64,000 nucleotides of DNA, from positions 1 to 64,000 of the forward strand of contig DASZMV010000026.1 in NCBI GenBank assembly GCA_035551675.1. Reading direction: 5' to 3'. This stretch comes from JAFECT01 sp035551675. GTDB taxonomy: Bacteria; Pseudomonadota; Alphaproteobacteria; Caulobacterales; Caulobacteraceae. Below, in pieces: positions 34,077 through 43,681 of the stretch. Position 1 is the stretch's first letter, and the number at the start of each line of letters is the position of its first letter. A model generated the notes under the pieces. It ran no database searches. It saw nothing but the letters and a program-made list of their open reading frames with translations, and was not told where the DNA came from. The position numbers were made by a program, and so were the translations under genes.

Positions 34077-34451
34077 TCAAGGATTTTCGGGCTTCAGCGA
34101 GCCGCCGCGCCGGAAAGCTGTGACCAGAAGGACAACCCACCCCGCCATGATCAGGAGACCGCCCAGCGGCGTCACGGGACCGACGAGGGGCGTCAGGATC
34201 GAGAAAGCCAGGAGGTAGATCGAAACCGCGAACAGAAACGCGCCGACGGTCATCAGCAAGGCGCTCCAGCGCGACCGGTTGAGCACAGCGACGGCGGCGA
34301 CGCCGTGGATCAGCTGATAGATCGCGCCGGTGCGGATCAGCTCCCTGGCATGGGGGTCCGAAACGCCGTGGGTCGCGAGCGCGCCCAGCGCCACCCCGAG
34401 AAAACCGTTCAGCGCCGCCAGCGCCAGGAGCCACCGGTTCGACAAGATCAT
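34077..34451 (-). CDS. DUF423 membrane protein
   Basis: Small inner-membrane protein of 124 residues with four hydrophobic helices, in the DUF423 (YgdD-like) family. The opening LALAALNGFLGVALGALATHG and the central TGAIYQLIHGVAAVAVL are characteristic. Function unknown. ATG 34451 is chosen as the only start giving the family N-terminus. It is divergent from the MFS transporter gene with a 30-bp gap and shares a strand with pip. Confidence 0.85.
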   Translation of the reverse strand: MILSNRWLLALAALNGFLGVALGALATHGVSDPHARELIRTGAIYQLIHGVAAVAVLNRSRWSALLMTVGAFLFAVSIYLLAFSILTPLVGPVTPLGGLLIMAGWVVLLVTAFRRGGSLKPENP

Positions 34452-34481
34452 GGCCTCCGCTATAGCAGGTCTCGGGGAGCC

Positions 34482-35663
34482 ATGCTGAAAACCCGAGTCA
34501 CCGACAGCGCCGTCCGCATGGCGCTCTTCTACGCCGTGACCTTTGCGGGCACCGGGGTCAGCCTGCCGTTCATCGGGCGCTGGTTCTCGGCCCACGGCTT
34601 GAGCGGCGCCGAGATCGGGGTGGTGCTGGGCGCGCCCATGCTGGCGCGGCTGGTCTCGAGCCCGTTGATCGCGGTCTGGGCCGACAGCTTCCGGCTTCGG
34701 CGCGCGGCGGTCCTGGGGCTCGCGCTGATCGTCTTCTCCGCCTACGTCGCGATCGCCCTGACCCACGGGTTCGCCTGGTGGTTTGCGTTCTGGTTCGTGG
34801 CGGCGACCGCCCTCGGCAACATCATTCCCCTGACCGACGTGCTGTCGCTGCGGCGAGCGCGGCGCGAAGGGTTCACCTTTGCGATTCCGCGCGGCGTCGG
34901 CTCGCTCGCCTTCATCCTCGGCAACGTGATCACCGGATGGCTGCTCACGCGCATGGGCGTGAACATCGTGCTGGTCTGGATCGTGGCTGCCGCGGCGGCG
35001 ATGGCGTTCGCGGCGTGGGTGGTGCTGCCGCCCGAACCGGTGAGCGACGACGGACCGGTCAGTCGCGCCGCGCGCTTTCAGGGTCTCGGCCGGCTCGTCG
35101 GCGATGCGAAGTTCATGACCGCGATCTGCGCCATTGGTCTGATCCAGGCGGCGCACGCGGCGTATTACGGCTTCTCCGCGATCCTGTGGAAAGCCCAGGG
35201 CCTCAGCGATGCGACCACCGGCCTGTTGTGGGGTGCGGGCGTCACCGCGGAGATCGTCTTCTTCTGGTTTCTCGAACCGTGGCGGCGTCGCGTGGGTCCG
35301 CTCAATCTGTTGCTGTTGTCCGGCGTCGGGTCGGTGATCCGCTGGACCGCCTTCGCCTTTTCGCCGCCGCTGTGGCTGCTGTGGCCTTTGCAGCTCCTGC
35401 ACGCCCTGACCTTCACCGCCTGCTACATCGGCGGCCTGCACCTGGTGGAGGAGATCGCGCCCAAGGACTCGCTGTCGGCGGCGCAGACGCTGAGTTCGGC
35501 GTTGTCGGCCGGCGCCTTCATCGGCCTCGCGACCATTCTTTCGGGCGCGCTATACGATCGCTACGGCGCCTATGCCTATCTGGCGATGAGTGCGATGGCG
35601 CTCGCGGGCCTGCTCTGCGCGGTCAGGCTAGGGCGAGGCTGGAAACCTGCGGCGTCAGGCTGA
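34482..35663 (+). CDS. MFS transporter
   Basis: Major facilitator protein of 393 residues with about 12 membrane helices, of the MFS_1-like (LacY/NupG-type) group common in alphaproteobacteria. The N-terminal half has VSLPFIGRWFSAHGLSGAEIG and SSPLIAVWADSFRLRRA (the loop 2-3 motif). GGGGAG (34474-34479) supports ATG 34482. Substrate unknown. Its last 41 bases overlap the convergent pyroglutamyl peptidase gene. Confidence 0.85.
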   Translation: MLKTRVTDSAVRMALFYAVTFAGTGVSLPFIGRWFSAHGLSGAEIGVVLGAPMLARLVSSPLIAVWADSFRLRRAAVLGLALIVFSAYVAIALTHGFAWWFAFWFVAATALGNIIPLTDVLSLRRARREGFTFAIPRGVGSLAFILGNVITGWLLTRMGVNIVLVWIVAAAAAMAFAAWVVLPPEPVSDDGPVSRAARFQGLGRLVGDAKFMTAICAIGLIQAAHAAYYGFSAILWKAQGLSDATTGLLWGAGVTAEIVFFWFLEPWRRRVGPLNLLLLSGVGSVIRWTAFAFSPPLWLLWPLQLLHALTFTACYIGGLHLVEEIAPKDSLSAAQTLSSALSAGAFIGLATILSGALYDRYGAYAYLAMSAMALAGLLCAVRLGRGWKPAASG

Positions 35664-36294
35664 GCGCAAACGCGGTCGCTGCGGCTTTCACCGCGCGTTC
35701 CAGGTCTTCGAGCGAAACCGAAACCTCGACGCCGTCGCGTTCGATGGCGTGTGGGACGTGCAGGAACCCCACCGGCGGCGCATCCATGCCTTCGCCCGCG
35801 CCCGTCAGCATCCGATAAAGGGTGAAGTTGCAGAGGTAGTCGCCGGCGTCGGACGATGCGACGGCCGGAAAACCTTCGTCCTGGATCGCGCGCATGATTT
35901 CCGCGACGGGCGCCGTCGAGCGTGCGACGGCGGGACCGGTCGGGTCGATCTTTTCGTTGCGCCACATCTTGCCGTCGGCATCGGCGCGGCGGCGGTCGGC
36001 GTGGTTGCGCGCGCGCATCTCGACGCGGAATTCGCGCGCCTTGCCCGAGACGCCCAGGAGCAGGGCGCCGTCGCAGCGGCTTTCACGCAGGGCTTCGTCG
36101 ACGGTCTCCGCCGATCCGGACCAGCGCACCGGCGCCACCAGGGCGCGGACGCGCACGCCGCGGGGTGACCAGGACTGGTCTATCAGGCGCTGTACGACTT
36201 CCGCGGTAGGATTGACCGGCGCACCGGGGAACGGTCCGAACCCCGTGATCAAGAGCGCAGCCCGGGAAGACCCGGCTTGGTCGAGCGTATCCAA
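35623..36294 (-). CDS. pcp: Pyroglutamyl peptidase I (C15)
   Basis: Cysteine peptidase that removes N-terminal pyroglutamate. The motif ITGFGPFPGAPVNPT opens the fold; the catalytic residues are the Cys in SSDAGDYLCNFTLYRM, the His in GFLHVPHA and a Glu in EFRVEMRARNHADRR. The start is uncertain: TTG 36294 (GGGGG upstream) gives 223 residues, TTG 36252 gives 209, and the family average is near 215. No ATG is available close by. It overlaps the MFS gene at its 3' end. Confidence 0.78.
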   Translation of the reverse strand: MDTLDQAGSSRAALLITGFGPFPGAPVNPTAEVVQRLIDQSWSPRGVRVRALVAPVRWSGSAETVDEALRESRCDGALLLGVSGKAREFRVEMRARNHADRRRADADGKMWRNEKIDPTGPAVARSTAPVAEIMRAIQDEGFPAVASSDAGDYLCNFTLYRMLTGAGEGMDAPPVGFLHVPHAIERDGVEVSVSLEDLERAVKAAATAFALSLTPQVSSLALA

Positions 36295-36425
36295 AGTGCC
36301 CCCGGCAGATGCCGCGTCCTCAAACTGTCGGCCCGCACTGGATGGGTCAAGTCTGAACGGGGTTCCCCGCGATGAATCGGTCCCCGAAATGTGAAGGTGA
36401 GGCGGCTGCGCCGCACCCGGCTCAT

Positions 36426-36446
36426 TTATCCACAGATTTATCCCCA
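36426..36446 (+). promoter_or_regulatory. Pair of DnaA boxes
   Basis: TTATCCACA (36426-36434) is an exact DnaA consensus box and TTATCCCCA (36438-36446) differs by one base. They are in the same orientation with starts 12 bp apart. They lie at the 3' end of the epimerase gene, whose TAA stop is inside the second box, in the 143-bp gap before pcp. Confidence 0.55.
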
Positions 36447-37424
36447 GAGGGCGGGCGGGGGCGGCGCGATCAGCGAACCGTTGAAACTCAAACCGGGGAC
36501 GCGGTCTTTCGCCAGCAGCAGAGGGCCGTCGAGGTCGGCGACCATCGCGCCCTGTGCGCAGAGGAGCGCCGGCGCGATCGAGAGCGAAGTCGAAACCATG
36601 CATCCGATCATCAGCTTGAGGTCCCGCGCGCGCGCCGCATCGATCAGCGCCAGGGCCTCGGTCAGGCCGCCGGTCTTGTCGAGCTTCACATTGATTGCGC
36701 CGTAGCGGCGGGCGCAGGCGTCCAGTTCGGCGCGGGTGTGCAGGCTCTCGTCCGCGCAGAGCGTCACCGGACTTCTATAGTTTTCAAGCGCTTCGTCGGC
36801 GCCTGTCGGCAAAGGCTGTTCGATCAGCTCGACCCCCAGCTTTTTGAACTCGGGCGCGAGCCGGCTCAGCTCGTCGAAGCTCAGCGCCTCGTTGGCGTCG
36901 ACGATCAAGCGGGCGCCGGGCGCCGCGGATCGAACCGCCTCGACCCGATCCAGATCGTTGGCCCCGCCGATCTTCACTTTCAGCAGGGGCCGATCCGCCG
37001 CCGCCCGCGCTGCGTCCGCCATGGCCTGGGGCGTATCGAGCGAGAGGGTGAAGGCGGTCGTCACGGGGTGCGGCTCGGACAGGCCCGCCAGGGTCCACGC
37101 GCGCGCGCCGGCCTGTTTCGCCTCGATGTCCCACAGGGCGCAGTCGACCGCGTTGCGCGCGGCGCCCGGCGGCAGGCGTGTCTGCAGCCGCATGCGGTCG
37201 AGTCCGGCTTCGATCTCGTCGCGGACGGCGTCGATCTGGGCCAGCACGCCTTCGACGGTCTCATCATAGCGCGGGTAGGGGACGCCCTCGCCGCGACCGC
37301 GCGCTCGGCCGTCTTCGTCCTCGATGTCGACCACCACGACGCGGGCTTCGGTCTTCGAACCGCGCGAAATCACGAACGGCCGCGCGAGCGGCCAGACCTC
37401 TTCGCGGACGGACAGCCTTCGCAA
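36438..37424 (-). CDS. Dipeptide epimerase (L-Ala-D/L-Glu epimerase type)
   Basis: Enolase-superfamily enzyme of 328 residues that epimerises dipeptides, usually L-Ala-D-Glu from recycled peptidoglycan. The catalytic set is visible: Lys in LLKVKIGG, metal ligands in IVDANEAL, ELIEQPLP and LCADESL, and the opposite Lys in NVKLDKTGGL. The start is TTG 37424, three bases after the tipN stop, so translation is probably coupled. The conserved TRPFVISRGSKTE-like start (ARPFVISRGSKTEA) is close to the N-terminus, supporting this choice. Confidence 0.85.
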   Translation of the reverse strand: MRRLSVREEVWPLARPFVISRGSKTEARVVVVDIEDEDGRARGRGEGVPYPRYDETVEGVLAQIDAVRDEIEAGLDRMRLQTRLPPGAARNAVDCALWDIEAKQAGARAWTLAGLSEPHPVTTAFTLSLDTPQAMADAARAAADRPLLKVKIGGANDLDRVEAVRSAAPGARLIVDANEALSFDELSRLAPEFKKLGVELIEQPLPTGADEALENYRSPVTLCADESLHTRAELDACARRYGAINVKLDKTGGLTEALALIDAARARDLKLMIGCMVSTSLSIAPALLCAQGAMVADLDGPLLLAKDRVPGLSFNGSLIAPPPPALWG

Positions 37425-37427
37425 GGT

Positions 37428-40400
37428 CTAGTTCAGATCGCCGATGGCGGCGTCGATCAGCAGGAAGGCGCGGCCTGGGTCGGAGTTCAGCAGCGCCTGC
37501 ACGCGATAGCCGTCGTGATCCTTGCGCGCGGCCTCGTCGATCAGCGCCTCGTAACGGATGGCGAAGCGGTCGGCGTGATCGCGCAGACCCTGTTCGGTGA
37601 GAATGCGGCGCGCGATGCGACGCACGGCGGCGGGCGCCACGCGACGCGCGACCAGTCGGGCGCCGTCGTAATCGCCGCGCTGGTAGGCGGCGGCGGCTTC
37701 CTCGATGCGCGTACGCGGCAGCAGCGCGTTGGGATCGACGCCGAGAGCCGCGATCTCGTCGATGATGCGGTCGGCCAGGTCGTCGAGTTCCGCATCGTCC
37801 ATCCGCGCGGCCGGCGGTTCGGCCGTCTTGGGCGGCGGGGGCGTGTCGCCGCCGGCGCTTCCGCCGCGGTTGTCCATGCCGTTCAAGAGGTCCCGCCAGG
37901 TCCAGCCTTCGACCTCGCGACGCGGCGTCTGCTGGAACGCGCTCTTCACCTCGTCGTCCGCCTGGGTGGGGGTGAGACGCAGGCGCGGACGCAGCGCCGC
38001 CGGGGTGGCCGAGGCCGGCTCCGGTTGCGGTTGCGGCTCGGGGCGGCGCGCCACCGGTTGTTCGGCTTGCGGGTCAGGCGCGCGTTGCTGTGCGACCGGC
38101 TGCGCGTGAGTCGCCATTGCAACCGGCGCGGCGGGTTCGTCGGCGTAGCGCTGCTGCACGCGTTCGGCGCGGGCCTGGGCGCGCACCGACAGACGCGGCT
38201 CGAGCGCGGGCTCCGGACGCGCGGACGTCGCCGCCGCGGCGCCGTTGACCACGGTCATCAGGCGCACGGCTTCGGTCAGCATGTCGTAGTTGCGCTTCAC
38301 CCGGTCCTGGAACGCGGCGTCGACGGCCAGCGTCTCGGCGGCGGCCTTCTGGGCGGCGGCTGACACCGACGCGATGCCCGCTTCCACCGCGGCGCGGATT
38401 TCGTCGACGCGGGCGCGGGCGGATTCCGGCAGACGCGAAGCGCGGCCGTCGATATCGCTAAGCGCATGGTCGAGGTCGTTCAGCGCCGCGCGCACCGCGG
38501 CGAGGTTCGATTCCAGACGCGTGGCGGATCGCTCGCCGGCCTCATCGATCATGGCGGCGGACTGGTCGACCAGCGCGTGGGCGCGCGCGGCCGCGGCGGC
38601 GAATCGCTCGTCGGCCTGGCGGTTGGCCTGGTCGAGCATGGCGACGGACTGGTCGGCGACCGCATGCGCCCGCGCAGCGGCGGCGGCGAAGCGCTCGTCG
38701 GCCTGGCGGCTCGCCTGTTCCATCAGGCTGTTGGATTGGTCGGCGACGGCGCGGGCGCGGGCGGCCACGGCGCTGAAGCGTTCGTCGGCCTGACGTCCGG
38801 CCTGGTCGAGCAAGGCGCTGGAACGCTCGATCAGGGCTTCGGTCCCCTCGGCCACCAGGCCCAGGTGCTGATCCGCGCGCTGACCCGCTTCGCTCAACAT
38901 GCCGGCGGAGCGGTCGAACATCGCCTGGGCGCGCTCGGCGGCGGTCTGGATTCGGTCGTCCAGCGCGCGGCCCGCCTCGGCGGCGTTCTCGTTGAGCTGC
39001 GCGATGCGGGCCTGGGCGGCATCGACGGACTCTTCGGCGAGGCGGCGCGCGTCGTTGGCGGCGCCGGCGATGTGCGACAGGCCGCGCTCGGTCTCGCGCA
39101 GCAGAGCGTCGCGGGTGTCGGCGGCGAGCGCCTTGAACTTTTCGACGCCGGCCTGGGCGTCCTCGTGGAAGGTGTTGCGTTCGCGCTCGGCGGCGTCGGC
39201 GACGGCCTTCATCTCCTCGCCCGACTTGCGCACGAGATCGTTGAGCGCTTCGGAATTGCGTTGCGCGACGTCGGCGAGGTCGGCGGCGGCGAGCCGCGCG
39301 TGGCTGAGGGTTTCGATCAACTGCGCGCGCTGGGTCTCGACCTGGGCGGAGAAGTCTTCCTGTTCGCTGCGCAGCGCATAGGCGGCGTTGACCAGGGCGC
39401 CGCGCTGCTGCGACAGCCCCTCTTCGACCGAACGGATCTGTTCCGCCACGCCGGAGCCCGCGGTCTCGAGACGAATGGTCTGGCGCGCGAGATCGTCGGC
39501 CGCGAGACGTGCGGCGTCCTGGGCTTCGGTGGAGGCGGCGGCGAGATCGGCGGCGCGGGCGGCCAGCGCGGCTTCCGCTTCTCCGAGTTGCGTCTGGGCC
39601 AGGTCGGAGGCGTCGGCGACCATCCGCGCCTGACGGTCGACCGCTTCGAGCACGTGCGCGGACTGGGCGCCCAGTTGCGTCGCGAGCTTCTGCATTTCGT
39701 CGCGTTCGGTCCCGAGGCTTTCCCGCAGGGTCGCCGCGCTCCGGCCCGCTTCGGCGGCGGCTTCGGAGAGTTCGCGCGTCTGATCCTTCAGCGCGTCGCG
39801 CAGGTCGGCTAGTTCGCCGCGAGCGCGAATGGCGGTCGAGGTCGACTCCTCGATCTCGGCGCGCATGAGGCGGACCAGTTCGGCAGTCTCCTGGGCGGCC
39901 AGCGCAGCGGGCGCCACCATGGCTTCCGACAGATCGCGCGCGCGACGCGTTTCGGCCATCAGCTTCGCGCTCTGGCGCATCATCCGCGCCGCCGCGAAGA
40001 TCAATCCGACCGGCGCCAGCGCCATGACTGCCAGCATCACGAGGTTCAGCGGGACCATCTGCAGTTCGCCCAGGCCCGCCTGATAGGCGACCCAGGATCC
40101 CACACCGCCGACCCACAGGATCGAAGCGATCAGGGCGACCAGGTAGGCGTAGCGCCCGGCTTCGGCGTCGCTGTCGCCGGATACGGTCTTGATGGCGGCG
40201 GCCTTGCCGCGGGCGCGCTTGGAACGGCTGTCGAAGGTCACGATCGGCGCCGCGATCATGGCGTCCGGAACGGGCGTCGCAGGTTCGGGTGCGGTATTGA
40301 CCGGCTGGCCGGCGTCGCGCGGCTCGGCGCGCAGTTCGGCCATCGGCTCCGGACGGATCGGCGGCCGCAGGTCCGAGGCTGCGCCCGAGCCCGACGCGGA

Positions 40401-40853
40401 CGTGGCCGAGGGGTTCGAGAAGGTCGGGACCACCGCCTCGGCCGAGGTGGTGTTCGGGATCGGCTTGTTCAGCAGCAGCGGCGCGTCGTCGTCCTCGTCC
40501 GCCGTGGCCAGGGGCGGCTCGGGATCGCGCAGGTTCAGGGTGATGCGGCCGGTCCGCGCCAGGATGCCCTCGGAACGGTAGTTGTTCGCGCGCGGGGGTT
40601 CCGGCTGGGCGAATTGATAGGGGGAGGCGCGCTCCGGCGGGGTCTCGTGGGCGAGGTCCGCGTGGGCGACGGCGTCAGCCTCGCTCTCGACCGGGTCCTC
40701 GCGTGGGGCCTCGGTCTCGGCCGCCAGGGCGTCGGTCTCCCGGTCGACGTCCTCGGTTTGCAGGTCGTGGCCGGCGGCCTCGCCGTCCTTCGGCGTGGCG
40801 ACCTGGGGTTCAGGCCCGGAAAAATTCAGGGGGGAGCGGGGACGGACTCTCAT
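37428..40853 (-). CDS. tipN: TipN-like polarity coiled-coil protein
   Basis: Protein of 1141 residues. Residues 1-230 are acidic and Pro-rich, two membrane helices lie at about 230-290, and a very long Ala/Glu/Arg coiled coil runs from about 300 to 850; the end (about 990-1141) is a helical domain. This order matches TipN, the Caulobacter protein that marks the new pole and helps place flagella and the ParA system. The coiled coil has three near-identical 29-residue repeats (ADERFxAxAARAxA). It is longer than Caulobacter TipN, so the symbol is by architecture. The epimerase gene follows three bases after. Confidence 0.65.
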   Translation of the reverse strand: MRVRPRSPLNFSGPEPQVATPKDGEAAGHDLQTEDVDRETDALAAETEAPREDPVESEADAVAHADLAHETPPERASPYQFAQPEPPRANNYRSEGILARTGRITLNLRDPEPPLATADEDDDAPLLLNKPIPNTTSAEAVVPTFSNPSATSASGSGAASDLRPPIRPEPMAELRAEPRDAGQPVNTAPEPATPVPDAMIAAPIVTFDSRSKRARGKAAAIKTVSGDSDAEAGRYAYLVALIASILWVGGVGSWVAYQAGLGELQMVPLNLVMLAVMALAPVGLIFAAARMMRQSAKLMAETRRARDLSEAMVAPAALAAQETAELVRLMRAEIEESTSTAIRARGELADLRDALKDQTRELSEAAAEAGRSAATLRESLGTERDEMQKLATQLGAQSAHVLEAVDRQARMVADASDLAQTQLGEAEAALAARAADLAAASTEAQDAARLAADDLARQTIRLETAGSGVAEQIRSVEEGLSQQRGALVNAAYALRSEQEDFSAQVETQRAQLIETLSHARLAAADLADVAQRNSEALNDLVRKSGEEMKAVADAAERERNTFHEDAQAGVEKFKALAADTRDALLRETERGLSHIAGAANDARRLAEESVDAAQARIAQLNENAAEAGRALDDRIQTAAERAQAMFDRSAGMLSEAGQRADQHLGLVAEGTEALIERSSALLDQAGRQADERFSAVAARARAVADQSNSLMEQASRQADERFAAAAARAHAVADQSVAMLDQANRQADERFAAAAARAHALVDQSAAMIDEAGERSATRLESNLAAVRAALNDLDHALSDIDGRASRLPESARARVDEIRAAVEAGIASVSAAAQKAAAETLAVDAAFQDRVKRNYDMLTEAVRLMTVVNGAAAATSARPEPALEPRLSVRAQARAERVQQRYADEPAAPVAMATHAQPVAQQRAPDPQAEQPVARRPEPQPQPEPASATPAALRPRLRLTPTQADDEVKSAFQQTPRREVEGWTWRDLLNGMDNRGGSAGGDTPPPPKTAEPPAARMDDAELDDLADRIIDEIAALGVDPNALLPRTRIEEAAAAYQRGDYDGARLVARRVAPAAVRRIARRILTEQGLRDHADRFAIRYEALIDEAARKDHDGYRVQALLNSDPGRAFLLIDAAIGDLN
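38529..38789 (-). repeat. Three 87-bp tandem repeats in tipN
   Basis: Three copies of an 87-bp unit (38703-38789, 38616-38702, 38529-38615 on the minus strand), each encoding 29 residues starting ADERF. The second and third copies are almost identical. The unit keeps the reading frame and helix phase, so copy number could vary without breaking the protein. Confidence 0.75.
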
Positions 40854-40962
40854 GGCGCGGCTCTTTCAGGTCGCGCGGCAGCTCACGCTTTCTGCGTTTC
40901 TCGGTTTCGCGCGCTAGACGAAACCCTACCGATAAGTAAACGCCGCGGAAAGCGGAATGAGG

Positions 40963-41214
40963 CTATCCGCCGCCCTTTCGGCCCACGCTGGGGGCCGTCG
41001 GCGGGGGCAGGCGAACCGCCGGGGTCGCGGCGTTCCTGGCGTGGACCGGCGCGTCGGTCTGATCGCCGGTCTGATCGCTTGTCGGGACGGTGCGATGGAC
41101 CTCGGGCTGGGCGGTCGCGGCCTCGTTTCCCGGGTGGGAATCGAGCGTCACCCCGAACTGGGCGAAAGCCGCCGCCGCCAGGGCCGTCACCAGCGTGTAG
41201 AGGAAGTCGAGCAT
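40963..41214 (-). CDS. Small membrane-anchored hypothetical protein
   Basis: Predicted product of 83 residues with one N-terminal hydrophobic helix (LYTLVTALAAAAFAQFG) and a Thr/Pro/Asp-rich tail ending in a basic GRKGGG. Nothing else occupies this stretch between tipN and the phospholipase D gene. No family is recognised, and it could be a chance frame in GC-rich DNA. Confidence 0.4.
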   Translation of the reverse strand: MLDFLYTLVTALAAAAFAQFGVTLDSHPGNEAATAQPEVHRTVPTSDQTGDQTDAPVHARNAATPAVRLPPPTAPSVGRKGGG

Positions 41215-41394
41215 GACCCTTCGCCCAGGCCCCTGAGCGGGGGCGAGGCCGGTGTTATCCTCCTTTGCAGTCCGGCCCGCAACGGCGCCCCCTTCGGAGA
41301 ACGATGAACTTTAGGTCATCCAGGAAGGCGTCCGGGCGGGCGATCCGGGCGTTCACGCCATGGCGGTCCCGCTTTAGAACGGCCGCGGCTGGGG

Positions 41395-42900
41395 ATGTGC
41401 ATCGTGCTGCTCAAGGCCGAGGACAACTGTTGGCGGGTGGAACGGGCGGGGCGGTTCGCCGTCCTGATGGAGAACGCCGCCTATTTCGAGACCCTGGCCC
41501 AGGTCCTGCCCCGGGCCCAGCGTTCGATCCTTCTGCTCGGCTGGCAGTTCGACCCCCGCACCCGGCTCGACCCGGAAGGCCCGGCGCACGAGCGCGGGAC
41601 CGAGATCGGCCACCTGCTGCGCCGGATCGTGCGCGACAATCCCGAGCTGAAGGTGCGGCTCTTGATCTGGCGCATGCCGCTGCCCATCGCCTGGGGCCAG
41701 GACTTCTTTCCTCAGCGGGCCTTCGACTGGTTCCGGCGGCGGCCGATCAACTTTCGCCTCGACCGGGCCCGCCCCTTCGGCGCCTGCCATCATCAGAAGG
41801 TGGTGGTGATCGACGACAGTCTCGCGCTGTGCGGCGGCGGCGATGTGTCGGTGGACCGCTGGGACGAAGCCGCCCACCGCGACGGCGATCCGCGACGCTG
41901 CACGCCGACGGGTATCTTATTTCCACCGCGGCACGAGACCATGTGCCTGCTCGATGGGCCTGCCGCCCGCGCGTTGGGAGATCTGGCGCGCGAACGCTGG
42001 TTCGAAGGCACCGGCGAGACGCTCGAGCCGCAGAGCGGAACCTTCGACCACTGGCCCAAAGACATCGCGCCCGACGCTCTGGACGTTCCCGTCGGCATCG
42101 CGCGCACCGAACCGGCCTGGCGCGGCGCGGCCGGCATCCGCGAAATCGAACAGCTGCACCTGGAGGCGATCGCGGGAGCGAACAAACTCATCTATCTCGA
42201 GAACCAGTATTTCACCTCACCGCTCATCGCAGCGGCCCTGGCCGAGCGTCTTGAAGATCCGAACGGGCCGGAGGTGGTCGTGGTCTCCACGGCCCGCGCC
42301 CCGTCGTGGTTCGATCACTTCGCCATGGACAGCGCGCGTCGCGCCATTCTCGATCGCCTGCGCAAGGCCGATCGCTTCGACCGCTTCAGCGCCTGGACGC
42401 CGCTGACGCGGCAGAAGCACGAGATCATCGTGCATGCGAAAGTCAGTATCATCGACGACCGCATCCTGCGCATCGGTTCGGCCAATCTGAACAACCGGTC
42501 CTGCGGCTTCGACACCGAGTGCGACGTGGCGATCGAGGCGGAAGGCGAGAGCGACGCGGTGTCCGATTTTATCCGCCGCCATCGCTCGCGCACGGTGGGC
42601 CATTTCCTCGGCGTCGACGGCGAGACCTTCGACTGGGCCCATGCCGCCAGCGGCTCGCTGAAGGCCGCGATCGAAGAGTTGAACTATGACGGACGCCTTG
42701 CGCCGCTGTCGCCCGGCAAGGCCTCGTGGGGTTCCAGGTTCATGGCCGAGTGGCAGGTCGGCGATCCCGCGACGCCGGCGGATTCCTGGCGGCCCTGGCG
42801 TCGTCGCCGCCTCTCACGCGTGTTGAAACAGACCGTGGCTCAGGCCGCGGAAGCGGCGGCCGCCGACGACAGTTCGAAATCGATCACCAGCGGCAAGTGA
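41395..42900 (+). CDS. Phospholipase D-family protein (cardiolipin synthase-like)
   Basis: Enzyme of 501 residues with two HKD motifs: His133-x-Lys135-x4-Asp140 in HHQKVVVIDD and His346-x-Lys348-x4-Asp353 in HAKVSIIDD, each followed by a Gly/Ser-Asn strand. It transfers or hydrolyses phosphatidyl groups, probably at the membrane surface, although no membrane helix is present. The C-terminus is basic (RPWRRRRLSR). The pairing with a convergent EEP-family nuclease gene (61-base overlap) is common in alphaproteobacteria. ATG 41395 may be too early; Met26 is an alternative. Confidence 0.85.
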   Translation: MCIVLLKAEDNCWRVERAGRFAVLMENAAYFETLAQVLPRAQRSILLLGWQFDPRTRLDPEGPAHERGTEIGHLLRRIVRDNPELKVRLLIWRMPLPIAWGQDFFPQRAFDWFRRRPINFRLDRARPFGACHHQKVVVIDDSLALCGGGDVSVDRWDEAAHRDGDPRRCTPTGILFPPRHETMCLLDGPAARALGDLARERWFEGTGETLEPQSGTFDHWPKDIAPDALDVPVGIARTEPAWRGAAGIREIEQLHLEAIAGANKLIYLENQYFTSPLIAAALAERLEDPNGPEVVVVSTARAPSWFDHFAMDSARRAILDRLRKADRFDRFSAWTPLTRQKHEIIVHAKVSIIDDRILRIGSANLNNRSCGFDTECDVAIEAEGESDAVSDFIRRHRSRTVGHFLGVDGETFDWAHAASGSLKAAIEELNYDGRLAPLSPGKASWGSRFMAEWQVGDPATPADSWRPWRRRRLSRVLKQTVAQAAEAAAADDSSKSITSGK

Positions 42901-43595
42901 TCGGACGCCATCCGCGCCAGCGGCGAATAGGGCGTCTGCACACGAGTGATCGCAACGCCCGGGCTCGAGAAACAGTGATCGATGCGCAGCACCGGAAACG
43001 CTGACGGAAAGGTCGGCAGGGTCTTGGGGATCGCAGGCGCCTTCTGCGCGTCGAACAGGCGCGTGGCGAGCCGCTGATACGGCCGCGTCAGCGAGGTCGC
43101 GTTGAAGTCGCCGACCAGGATCACCGGGTCGCTACAGTCCGCATGACCCAGCCACTCGCGCCCGACCAGGGCGGCGGCCTGCAGCCGTTGCTCGCGCGGC
43201 ACCAGGCCGAGATGTGTGTTGATGACGTTGAGCTCGGCGCCCTCGAAGTCGACCGCGATCCACACCGCGCCGCGCGGCTCGAGGCGCGGCATGCCCTTCA
43301 ACGTCGGCAGCGCGCCCTTGTACACGAGACGCTCGGGCCGGTTGGTCAGGATGGCGTCGCCGTAGCTTTCCTCCTCGACGCGGATCGCAGCGTTGAAGTG
43401 ATAGGTCATCGCCAGTTCGCGGGCGATCTCGTGGGCCTGGTCGACGCTGCCGGTGCGGGCGCGCATCACGTCGACTTCCTGCAGGCAGACGATGTCGGGT
43501 TCGTACTCGGCGATGACCGCCGCGATGCGGCCGACGTCGAGGCGCCGGTCCACGCCGACGCACCGGTGCACGTTGTAGGTCAGGATCCGCGGCAT
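42840..43595 (-). CDS. Endonuclease/exonuclease/phosphatase family protein
   Basis: EEP-superfamily metal-dependent hydrolase of 251 residues. Family motifs in order: LTYNVHRCVG, IVCLQEVDV, the INTHLGL His, ILVGDFNATS and the final SDHLPLVIDF. It hydrolyses phosphodiesters (nucleic acid or lipid head groups). Its neighbour on the opposite strand is a phospholipase D-like gene, so a lipid substrate is plausible but unproven. The 3' ends overlap by 61 bases. Confidence 0.88.
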   Translation of the reverse strand: MPRILTYNVHRCVGVDRRLDVGRIAAVIAEYEPDIVCLQEVDVMRARTGSVDQAHEIARELAMTYHFNAAIRVEEESYGDAILTNRPERLVYKGALPTLKGMPRLEPRGAVWIAVDFEGAELNVINTHLGLVPREQRLQAAALVGREWLGHADCSDPVILVGDFNATSLTRPYQRLATRLFDAQKAPAIPKTLPTFPSAFPVLRIDHCFSSPGVAITRVQTPYSPLARMASDHLPLVIDFELSSAAAASAA

Positions 43596-43681
43596 GGCTT
43601 ACCGACCCTAGAACGCGCGAGACGGCCGAAACACCCGCGAAATTCGATAAACCCTTGAATTTGACGTGATTGGGCGCTGGC

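Noticed and set aside
38466..39812. Plus-strand open frame of about 448 codons inside tipN
   Set aside because: Antisense shadow of the repetitive coiled-coil region.
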